From positions 1 through 5,159 of the forward strand of contig JAYGED010000140.1 in NCBI GenBank assembly GCA_046582565.1: DNA of 5,159 nt, in the 5' to 3' direction. Below the pieces are notes generated by a model. The model was not told the origin of the DNA. It did no database searches and was given only the letters and a program-made list of their open reading frames with translations. This document shows, piece by piece, positions 1-5,159 of this stretch. The number at the start of each line of letters is the position of its first letter. Position 1 is the stretch's first letter. The translations under genes were made by a program, and so were the position numbers. This DNA is from JAYGED01 sp046582565 (GTDB lineage Bacteria; Pseudomonadota; Alphaproteobacteria; JAAXGF01).

Positions 1-141
1 AATGGAGGAAACACTACAACACGAAGAGGCCGCACAGTGCGTTGGGATATCGCCCACCGGCTCCAGAGACCATCGTGCCATTAGACCAAAAGCCGATCAT
101 GCACTAACATTCAAACTGGACCTCTCAAGGGGGGCTGACCA
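1..141. mobile_element. Terminal end of an IS21-family-like insertion sequence (partial)
   Basis: This stretch looks like the non-coding end of an IS21-family element, with the rest lying left of the window. Its outer tip reads outward as GGGGCTGACCA (131-141), preceded by TTCAAACTGGACC (110-122). Ends of this kind, with a 'TTCAAACTGGACC...GGGGCTGA(C/T)CA' arrangement and a terminal CA, are familiar to me downstream of istB in IS21-type elements. The homology of the neighbouring oxygenase fragment stops exactly at this tip, which independently supports a junction at 141/142. No istA or istB coding sequence is visible, and the open frame across 2-220 on the plus strand runs through the junction and is not a gene. 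The second end and the target duplication are outside the window. The family assignment rests on memory of terminal sequences, not on a transposase. Confidence 0.6.
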
Positions 142-297
142 TCCCGACCGGCCGACCTCAACCCATGATGTGCGGAACACCGCATCACGTTCAAGCTCGG
201 CTACCGATGCATCCACGTAAACTGCGGGCGGCAGGGTTGCGGCCGTATCGATCGGTGCTGTGACAGCCGACAACGCGTCGCGTAAATCATCACGCAT
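142..297 (-). pseudogene. Rieske-type ring-hydroxylating oxygenase alpha subunit, N-terminal fragment cut by an insertion sequence
   Basis: Only about 52 codons remain of a gene whose family members are usually 350-450 residues long. The visible protein includes LPPAVYVDASVAELERDAVF (residues 22-41) followed by RTSWVEVGRS (42-51). This is the classic lead-in of Rieske non-heme iron oxygenase alpha subunits (the GbcA, CntA, Stc2 and VanA-like group), where a 'LP..xY.d...f..E...iF...W..vGr' segment precedes the CxH...CxxH iron-sulfur motif. Homology ends at Gly52 (142-144); beyond it the frame runs through IS-end sequence to a TGA at 97-99, so no iron-sulfur or catalytic domain is present. ATG 297 is the only start, because an in-frame TGA lies four codons upstream; the ribosome binding site is weak. 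It follows the ATPase gene on the same strand after 123 bp, so it probably belonged to the transporter operon as a catabolic enzyme. The downstream remainder may lie beyond the insertion. Confidence 0.68.
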
Positions 298-420
298 GGC
301 ACGGGGCTTTCAAAAGCGGATGGCGTGCGGTATCCAGATCAGATGCGCCATCGGCAGTCAATATATGGTTCTGGAGACCGTCGAAGAAGTGTGTGAGGCA
401 AAATCACGGGCCTTTTGAAT
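298..420. other. Intergenic gap between the ATPase and oxygenase fragment, no clear signal
   Basis: These 123 bp separate the ATPase stop codon from the start of the oxygenase fragment. I see no convincing hairpin followed by a T-run on the minus strand, so no intrinsic terminator, and read-through from the transporter operon into the oxygenase gene is plausible. A TTGACT hexamer occurs on the minus strand (about 356-361), but no good -10 box lies at the right distance. Confidence 0.4.
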
Positions 421-1557
421 TCAAGAATTGTCCGGAGGGTACGCGCTGCTTGTCTTCAACAACAACACCGAAGACGGTGACCAGGAGAGGAAAATATCGG
501 CATCGGTTGATCCCAAATTGGCCGCGACGCCGTCGAGATTTTGCCTCGCCACCAGAAGCGGCTCCGGACTTGTTGGAATTGTCACATAAATGTGAGAGCG
601 ATCCCCCAGGTACGCCATATTGGTGATAACCCCCTGGACAGTCTGGCTTTCTTCAGGGTCTACGTCTGCCGAGGTGGCAGGGAGGATGCTGATATTTTCG
701 GGACGAATGCCGACGCTGATTTTTTCTCCGGGTGCAAAATCCTGGCCACGGGCGTCCGCTTGGAGGAGGCCCAGGCGGTCCGTCTCAACGACACAAGCCG
801 TCCCACGACGCGACTTGATTTCACCTTCCATCAGATTCATGGCGCCGAGAAAACTGGCGACGAAGCGGTTGGTCGGGCGCTCGTACAGGTCCGTCGGCGA
901 ACCGACTTCCAAGACCTTGCCATTCGACATCACGGCGATCCGGTCTGACATGCTCAGAGCCTCTTCCTGATCATGAGTGACGAAAACAAAGGTAATGCCG
1001 ACGCCTTTTTGCAACTGGCGTAATTCCAGTTGCATTTGTTCGCGAAGTTTTTTGTCCAGAGCCCCCAGGGGTTCATCGAGCAGCAGCACTTTCGGTTTCT
1101 TGATCAGGGCCCTGGCCAGGGCGACACGCTGGCGCTGACCACCAGAAAGTTCGTTGGCGCCGCGCTTGCCATAGCCTTCGAGCTTGATCAAAGCCAGGGC
1201 TTCATTGACCCGATCCGCCAGCACCCGCTTCGACAGGCGATCCTTCCTGAGGCCAAAGGCGATATTCTGAAAAACGTTCAAGTGGGGGAAAATGGCATAG
1301 CTCTGAAAGACCATGTTGACCGGGCGCTGGTAATGGGGGATCGCGGTGGTGGCCTCGTTATCGATATAGATTTCCCCCATTGTGAGCGTCTCAAAACCGG
1401 CAAGCATGCGGAGCAGTGTAGTTTTGCCGCAGCCCGATGACCCCAACAAGCCGAAAAATTCACCCTTTTGAATTTCCAGGCTGACCTGATCGACGGCATG
1501 AATCGAGCCGAAATGCTTGGACACATTCTGGATCGATATATAGGCGCGGTCGGGCAT
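421..1557 (-). CDS. ABC transporter ATP-binding protein (PotA/spermidine-putrescine-type, with TOBE domain)
   Basis: This is the cytoplasmic ATPase that hydrolyses ATP to power uptake through the two permeases upstream in the operon. From the chosen ATG, all nucleotide-binding motifs are intact: Walker A GSSGCGKT (39-46), Q-loop Gln85, signature LSGGQ (137-141), Walker B VLLLDEP (157-163) with catalytic Glu162, D-loop GALD (165-168) and H-loop His195. The C-terminal third is a TOBE/OB regulatory domain, with VGIRPENISI at roughly 291-300, as in PotA, FbpC and MalK. The length of 378 residues is normal for the family. The start at 1557 is preferred over the in-frame ATG at 1575 because AAAGGG (1567-1572) sits 9 nt upstream of it and homology begins just after it. 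With this start the preceding permease stop is 1 nt away; the longer start would overlap it by 17 nt. The subfamily is certain, the substrate is not. Confidence 0.95.
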   Translation of the reverse strand: MPDRAYISIQNVSKHFGSIHAVDQVSLEIQKGEFFGLLGSSGCGKTTLLRMLAGFETLTMGEIYIDNEATTAIPHYQRPVNMVFQSYAIFPHLNVFQNIAFGLRKDRLSKRVLADRVNEALALIKLEGYGKRGANELSGGQRQRVALARALIKKPKVLLLDEPLGALDKKLREQMQLELRQLQKGVGITFVFVTHDQEEALSMSDRIAVMSNGKVLEVGSPTDLYERPTNRFVASFLGAMNLMEGEIKSRRGTACVVETDRLGLLQADARGQDFAPGEKISVGIRPENISILPATSADVDPEESQTVQGVITNMAYLGDRSHIYVTIPTSPEPLLVARQNLDGVAANLGSTDADIFLSWSPSSVLLLKTSSAYPPDNS

Positions 1558-1558
1558 C

Positions 1559-2374
1559 TTAATTGACCCTTTCATTGATCAGGTTTGTATCCTGTCTGCG
1601 GAAGTATTCGGCAATGATGACGATGCTGAACGTAGCAATCAGAATAGCCGAGCCGAGCGCTAAAACCGCCGGAAGTTTGGCCGGGAAGCGAAGTTGACTC
1701 CAGATATATATGGGCAAGGTCGACTCATTCCCGGTCAGGAACAAGGCCAGCAAAAATTCATCGAAGGAAATAGTGAAGGTCAGAAGCAGGCTGGCGATGA
1801 CACCGGGCAGGGCCAGGGGAAAGGTAACCCGCCAAAAGGTCATCCAGGGGGTTTCCCCCAGATCAAGGGCGGCTTCCTCGATGCTCGGGTCTGCCCCTTC
1901 CAGCCGGGACTTCAGGACAAACAGCGAGAACGGAACGCATATCAAGACGTGGCCGATGCCGACGGACAGCAATGACAACTCGATGCCGTAACTGTTGAAG
2001 GCGATGAGCAGGGCGATGCCCAGAATAATAAACGGAATAACCAGGGGCAGGATAAAAACACCGGTCAGGACTTTTTCACCGATCAGCCTGTAGCCAGTGA
2101 AAGCCTTGGCCGCGCACATGCCGAGTATGGTGCTGAATATGGAAACCGGAACGGCGACACGAAAGCTGTTCCACAAGGCATGAATCATCCCCGGCTGATT
2201 GATCATTTCCTGCCACCAGTGCAGGGTTAGGCCATTCATGGGGAAGGCGACATAGATGCCATCGTTGAATGAAAACAACGGCAGAAAAAGCACCGGCAAA
2301 TAGATGAAACACAGATAAATAATGGTGTACCATTTCAGCCATCGAGCGCCGGTTTGAGTTTTCCGTTCCGTCAT
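1559..2374 (-). CDS. ABC transporter permease, PotC-type
   Basis: This is an inner-membrane permease that forms half of the translocation channel. It has six predicted membrane segments, at roughly residues 15-35, 71-92, 103-125, 133-153, 188-212 and 238-257. The cytoplasmic EAA coupling loop, EEAALDLGETPWMTFWRVTF (166-185), followed by PLALPG (186-191), docks onto the ATPase. The length of 271 residues and the motif NSFRVAV (69-75) fit the PotC/YdcV group of BPD-transport permeases. Its ATG overlaps the stop of the upstream permease in an ATGA arrangement (2371-2374). Because the ribosome binding site ahead of it is poor, translation is probably coupled to that gene. The C-terminal codons contain the AAAGGG ribosome binding site for the ATPase gene. 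No frameshift or missing segment is visible. Confidence 0.95.
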   Translation of the reverse strand: MTERKTQTGARWLKWYTIIYLCFIYLPVLFLPLFSFNDGIYVAFPMNGLTLHWWQEMINQPGMIHALWNSFRVAVPVSIFSTILGMCAAKAFTGYRLIGEKVLTGVFILPLVIPFIILGIALLIAFNSYGIELSLLSVGIGHVLICVPFSLFVLKSRLEGADPSIEEAALDLGETPWMTFWRVTFPLALPGVIASLLLTFTISFDEFLLALFLTGNESTLPIYIWSQLRFPAKLPAVLALGSAILIATFSIVIIAEYFRRQDTNLINERVN

Positions 2375-3321
2375 ACGGCCAACTTTTTGATGCGATCAAG
2401 ACCCAGAAGAAACAGGCACACGACGAACGTTACCGTGACCATGGAGACGACCGATATGGCGGCCCCGAGCGGCCAGTTATCCAAACGCCCGAAAGCCACT
2501 TGAACGAGGCTGCCGATCATCATACCGTTCGGGCCGCCGACGAGTTTGGGCGTTACGTAGTCACCAACTGTCGGAATGAAAACCAGCAACAAAGCCGCGA
2601 CAACACCGGGCATGGACAGGGGCAGGGTAACACGCAAAAACGTCGCCAGACTGTTTTCGCCCAGGTCATGAGCCGCTTCGATCAGGGATTTGTCGATTTT
2701 TTGTAAAGATACGAATATTGGCAAAATGGCGAAAGCAGCCCAGGCATGCGCCAGCGTCAGCACCACCGCGCTGTTGTTATAAAGCAAAAATTCCAGGGGC
2801 TGCTCAATCACCCCGACCCATTTTAAGCCTGAATTTATGACGCCGTTGTAGCCCAATATCAGTTTCCAGGAGAAGACCCGTAACAGATAACTGGTCCAAA
2901 ATGGCAGAGTGATCAGGATGAGCCATTTCACTTTGTTTTGACCCACATGGAAGGCAATGAAATAGGCCGCCGGGTAGGCCAGTAATACGGTGGCAAAGGC
3001 AACAAGCGTGGAAATAATCAGCGATCGCGATAGAACCGTTAAATACTGCGGTTTGGCGAAAAATGTCTGGTAATTGGCGAGGCTCAATATGGTTTCATGT
3101 GACTCGCCGGTCTCGACGGTGAAACTTTGACCTACCAACAGCAACAGAGGCGATACCAAGGCCAGAATCATCAACACCAGTACCGGAGATAGCAGCATAT
3201 AGCCCCTGAATCGTGGCGATTGGAGCCATAACGCTCCGACTTTGGAGACAATGCCGGCTGTGGCCAAAATAGACAGCTCCCCCTTCCAAGTCCCGTACCC
3301 GGGCGATCTACCGGAGATCAT
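2371..3321 (-). CDS. ABC transporter permease, PotB-type
   Basis: This is the partner inner-membrane permease and the first gene of the minus-strand transporter operon. From the chosen ATG it has 316 residues with six predicted membrane segments, at about 40-64, 98-123, 132-153, 184-206, 238-258 and 285-308. The EAA loop EAAHDLGENSLATFLRVTLP (215-234) continues into LSMPG. The segment LPFWTSYLLRVFSWKLIL (139-156) is typical of PotB, PotH and YdcU-like proteins. The N-terminus before the first helix is about 40 residues and rather long. Three starts are possible: TTG at 3327, ATG at 3321 (chosen) and an internal TTG at 3267, which is preceded by a strong GGAAGGGGG. The true start is therefore uncertain, although the function is not. 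Its 5' side faces the GntR gene across a palindrome-rich region, suggesting shared control. Confidence 0.93.
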   Translation of the reverse strand: MISGRSPGYGTWKGELSILATAGIVSKVGALWLQSPRFRGYMLLSPVLVLMILALVSPLLLLVGQSFTVETGESHETILSLANYQTFFAKPQYLTVLSRSLIISTLVAFATVLLAYPAAYFIAFHVGQNKVKWLILITLPFWTSYLLRVFSWKLILGYNGVINSGLKWVGVIEQPLEFLLYNNSAVVLTLAHAWAAFAILPIFVSLQKIDKSLIEAAHDLGENSLATFLRVTLPLSMPGVVAALLLVFIPTVGDYVTPKLVGGPNGMMIGSLVQVAFGRLDNWPLGAAISVVSMVTVTFVVCLFLLGLDRIKKLAV

Positions 3322-3422
3322 TTTCAAGGCTTCGTATCAGTATATGATTGTCATACAATTATCTAGATGTTAATCTGAGCATTGGTTAACTCAGCCAAGT
3401 ACAATCGGGACGCTTCTAGCCT
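3322..3422. promoter_or_regulatory. Divergent promoter/operator region between the transporter operon and the GntR gene
   Basis: This AT-rich stretch must hold the start signals for both the minus-strand permease operon and the plus-strand regulator. It carries a TATACT box on the minus strand (3339-3344) and a TACAAT box on the plus strand (3400-3405) as -10 candidates, but neither has a good -35 hexamer at 16-18 bp. Several symmetric elements lie between them: ATCA-GTATA-TGAT (3336-3348), ATTGT-CAT-ACAAT (3347-3359), ATCTAGAT (3361-3368) and CTGAG/CTCAG arms (3375-3379 and 3390-3394). If the plus-strand -10 is real, the GntR mRNA leader would be only about ten bases. Promoter positions are inferred; the symmetry is directly visible. 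Confidence 0.5.
3347..3359. promoter_or_regulatory. Candidate GntR operator ATTGT-CAT-ACAAT
   Basis: This is a perfect 5-bp inverted repeat with a 3-bp centre. It lies immediately upstream of the minus-strand TATACT box, so a bound repressor would block transcription of the permease operon. FCD-subfamily GntR regulators commonly bind short palindromes of the TTGTATACAA/TTGTATGACAA style, which this resembles closely. Assignment to the adjacent regulator is inference from position and sequence style. Confidence 0.5.
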
Positions 3423-4136
3423 ATGGTTGACTTAAATAGGGAAGATGAAAATCTTTTGGCAAGACGGGATGAGTCACTGCTCGTAGAGCGCGAGAATCTG
3501 ACACTGCGGCAAAGATCGACAGATATTCTGAGGCAAGCCATTGTTGATAACCGGTTTGAACCCGGCACTCACCTGAAGGAACGCGAACTTTGTGATTTGC
3601 TGGGGGTTAGCCGCACCTCTATTCGCGAGGCTCTGCGCCATCTTGAATCGGAACATCTGATTGAGATGGTGCCGCACCGAGGGCCGGTCGTCATATCCCT
3701 AAGCGTCGAAGATGCGATAAATCTGTATCAGGTCCGGGCCGCACTTGAAGGGCTGGTCGGCGAGCTTTTCGCCGCTCATGCGACCGATCAGCAAATCAAA
3801 GCCCTGGAAGACAAGGCGGCGGAAATGGCGAATGCCGCCGAAAATATTGACCCAAAAGTCATCCTCCCCATCATCGAAAACTTTTATGAAATCCTTTTCG
3901 AAGGTTCACAAAACCAAGTCTGCACGCAAATCATCCAATCCTTGAATGCCCGGATTTCATTGTTGCGTCGGAAGTCTTTGTCCAGAAAGGAGCGTGCCGG
4001 GCCGATGATGAAGGAAATTTCGAAAATCGTAGTTGCGGCATCAAAACGCGATGCAGGTGCATTAAGGCAGGCTTGTATTGCTCATGTAAAAAGTGCCAGC
4101 AAGGCTGTGATGCCACTTTTAGTGGCTAGGAAGTAA
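3423..4136 (+). CDS. GntR-family transcriptional regulator, FCD (FadR/VanR-type) subfamily
   Basis: This is a predicted ligand-responsive DNA-binding protein, probably a repressor of the adjacent transporter genes. The N-terminal winged helix-turn-helix spans about residues 28-92 and includes LRQAIVDNRFEPGTHLKERE (36-55), then LGVSRTSIREALRHLE (60-75) as the recognition region, and a wing HRGPVV (85-90). The rest, about 96-222, is an all-helical FCD ligand-binding domain. The length of 237 residues is normal for the family. The FCD domain is unusual: the DxxFH metal motif appears as IENFY (151-155), and the next expected histidine appears as Ile199, leaving only His221 of the usual four ligands. 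The ATG at 3423 is the only reasonable start, because an in-frame TAG lies two codons upstream, yet there is no Shine-Dalgarno sequence, so translation may be weak or nearly leaderless. It lies divergent from the permease operon and 61 bp upstream of the binding-protein gene. Confidence 0.93.
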   Translation: MVDLNREDENLLARRDESLLVERENLTLRQRSTDILRQAIVDNRFEPGTHLKERELCDLLGVSRTSIREALRHLESEHLIEMVPHRGPVVISLSVEDAINLYQVRAALEGLVGELFAAHATDQQIKALEDKAAEMANAAENIDPKVILPIIENFYEILFEGSQNQVCTQIIQSLNARISLLRRKSLSRKERAGPMMKEISKIVVAASKRDAGALRQACIAHVKSASKAVMPLLVARK

Positions 4137-4146
4137 ATGGCACGGA

Positions 4147-4158
4147 GATTGATCAATC
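4147..4158. promoter_or_regulatory. Perfect 12-bp palindrome, possible operator ahead of the binding-protein gene
   Basis: GATTGATCAATC is exactly self-complementary. It lies in the 61-bp gap between the regulator stop codon and the binding-protein start, about 40 bp before the start codon. It shares the ATTG...CAAT outer half-sites with the palindrome at 3347-3359 but has a shorter centre. It could be a second regulator site controlling the binding-protein gene separately. No clear promoter hexamers surround it. Confidence 0.35.
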
Positions 4159-4180
4159 AAATCATAAAACACACAATCCA

Positions 4181-4189
4181 AGGAGGGAG
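4181..4189 (+). promoter_or_regulatory. Strong Shine-Dalgarno sequence for the binding-protein gene
   Basis: AGGAGGGAG lies 8 nt before the ATG at 4198 and fixes that start. It is much stronger than any site ahead of the permease or regulator genes, consistent with a binding protein being made in excess of its membrane partners. Confidence 0.8.
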
Positions 4190-4197
4190 TAAACGTT

Positions 4198-5159
4198 ATG
4201 TCTAAGCAATCAAACTTACTACTCGACAGGCGGGATATACTGAAATCGCTTGCGGCGCTCGGCGTCACCTATTCGGTCGTCCAGATGGCTCCGAAGTCAG
4301 CCCATGCGGCTGGCGAAGTCCATTATCACACCTGGTCTGGATACGACGCCAAGGAGTTGATGACGTCTTATATTGAAAAGTATGGCGGCATGCCGGAAAT
4401 CAGTCACATCGGCAGCGAAGAAGAATCTTTCACCAAAATGAAAGCCGGCTGGGCGCCCGACCTGATCCATCCGGGTAATTACAATGTTCGGCGCTTCAAG
4501 GATGCCGGCCTGATCAAGCCCATCGACACCTCCCGATTGAAAAACTGGGAAGACATCATCGAAAGCGTTCGATTGGATGATTCCGTTCGCTATGGCAACG
4601 ATCAATATATGATCCCAACGGAATTCGGCAACAGCTCGATTATTTATCGTACGGACCTAGTCGATGAAGGTTTTGCCGACGATCCCTCCTGGGGAATCCT
4701 TTACGATGAAAAATACAAGGGCAGACTGTCCAATTACGAATCAGCCAATGCCGTCGTGCAATGCGCGGCCCTCGTCCTTGGCTATGCGAACATCTATACC
4801 CTGGACGATAACCAGTTGGCGGAGGTCAAGAAAATGGCTTCAAAACAACGAGATTTGCTTCGTATGTACTGGTCTGATGCGACACAGCTTGAACAGGCCA
4901 TGGCCTCTGGTGAGGTGGTTGCCGCTTATGGCTGGAACGCCTCGTTGGTCAATCTGAAGGCGCAGGGGATCGCCGTCGAAATGGCCGTTCCAAAGGAACG
5001 CATGTTTACCTGGATCGCCGGTTTCACCATGCACAAAAAGGTCAAAAACGAAGAAGCGGCCTATGATCTGATCGACGCATGGTCATCCCCCGAATCCGGT
5101 GCCTGGCTCATGGAGAACTACGGTTATGGATCGACCAATAAGAAGGCATACGAGATTGC
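4198..5159 (+). CDS. Periplasmic substrate-binding protein of a PotD/PotF-type ABC transporter, Tat-exported (3' truncated by the window)
   Basis: This is the extracytoplasmic receptor that delivers solute to the permeases encoded divergently. The first 320 residues are visible and the gene runs off the window edge. The N-terminus has a twin-arginine motif, DRRDILK (10-16), then a hydrophobic stretch and a likely cleavage site around AHA (35-37), pointing to Tat export. The mature protein begins GEVHYHTWSGYD (39-50), the first strand of a type II binding-protein fold. Other family-like segments are IPTEFGNSSIIYRTD (139-153), AAYGWNASLV (242-251) and FTWIAGF (270-276), with a C-terminal-lobe stretch AAYDLIDAWSSPESGAWLME (287-306). 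Aligned from memory to E. coli PotD, Trp229 and Trp255 correspond to Trp246 and Trp272. The polyamine-contacting Asp168, Glu171 and Asp257 correspond to Ser182, Ala185 and Ala274, so the ligand is probably not a polyamine. The start is fixed by a strong ribosome binding site. Confidence 0.93.
   Translation, partial: MSKQSNLLLDRRDILKSLAALGVTYSVVQMAPKSAHAAGEVHYHTWSGYDAKELMTSYIEKYGGMPEISHIGSEEESFTKMKAGWAPDLIHPGNYNVRRFKDAGLIKPIDTSRLKNWEDIIESVRLDDSVRYGNDQYMIPTEFGNSSIIYRTDLVDEGFADDPSWGILYDEKYKGRLSNYESANAVVQCAALVLGYANIYTLDDNQLAEVKKMASKQRDLLRMYWSDATQLEQAMASGEVVAAYGWNASLVNLKAQGIAVEMAVPKERMFTWIAGFTMHKKVKNEEAAYDLIDAWSSPESGAWLMENYGYGSTNKKAYEI

Noticed and set aside
2..220. Plus-strand open frame of 72 codons at the left edge
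   Set aside because: It crosses the junction at 141/142 between the insertion-sequence end and the antisense of the oxygenase fragment, so it is a chimeric accident, not a gene.
356..361. TTGACT as a -35 box for the oxygenase gene
   Set aside because: No acceptable -10 hexamer lies 16-18 bp downstream on the minus strand, so a separate promoter is not supported.
541..1440. Plus-strand open frames of 116-136 codons opposite the ATPase
   Set aside because: They lie wholly antisense to an intact, motif-complete ATPase gene and their translations resemble no protein family.
1694..1991. Plus-strand frames rich in Gly, Gln and Lys opposite the second permease
   Set aside because: The composition comes from reading the membrane-protein gene backwards; there is no ribosome binding site or family signal.
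1807..2640. Similar GGGCAGGG-rich stretches in both permease genes (near 1807 and 2609)
   Set aside because: They encode the homologous EAA coupling loops of two related permeases, so the similarity reflects shared ancestry rather than a DNA repeat.
4297..4605. Minus-strand 102-codon frame within the binding-protein gene
   Set aside because: It is antisense to a well-supported coding sequence that has a strong ribosome binding site and a signal peptide.

Overview
The window looks like part of a proteobacterial chromosome, most probably from an alphaproteobacterium. That reading rests on moderate GC content, alphaproteobacterial-style transporter proteins, and an FCD-type GntR regulator paired with a PotD/PotF-type uptake system; no rRNA or marker gene confirms it. 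It holds one almost complete ABC uptake locus of the polyamine/opine/phosphonate (PotABCD) superfamily. A broken oxygenase gene lies on its left and the window edge cuts its binding-protein gene on the right.

Layout, left to right. Positions 1-141 look like the terminal, non-coding end of an IS21-family insertion sequence whose body lies outside the window. It abuts the first 52 codons (142-297, minus strand) of a Rieske-type aromatic-ring-hydroxylating oxygenase alpha subunit, which is therefore interrupted before its iron-sulfur domain. A 123-bp gap with no clear signal follows. Next come three minus-strand transporter genes, transcribed right to left in the order permease B (about 2371-3321), permease C (1559-2374) and ATPase (421-1557). 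They are tightly packed, with an ATGA overlap and a 1-nt gap. A divergent intergenic region (3322-3422) carries several palindromes. On the plus strand it is followed by a GntR/FCD regulator (3423-4136), a 61-bp gap with a perfect 12-bp palindrome and a strong ribosome binding site, and a Tat-exported periplasmic binding protein (4198 to beyond the window end).

How it works together: the binding protein captures a small solute in the periplasm, the two six-helix permeases form the channel, and the ATPase drives uptake. The GntR protein probably senses the solute or a catabolite and controls both divergent units from the shared intergenic region. The Rieske oxygenase was probably the first catabolic step for the imported compound before the insertion.

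The substrate is not established. By alignment from memory, the three acidic residues that PotD uses to hold polyamine nitrogens are all replaced here. Together with the oxygenase, this argues for something other than a classical polyamine, perhaps an N-methylated or quaternary amine, or an aromatic or betaine-like compound. I saw no sign of a wholly new system. The notable points are the insertion-broken oxygenase, the atypical ligand site, the regulator with a degraded metal site, and the operator-like palindromes.
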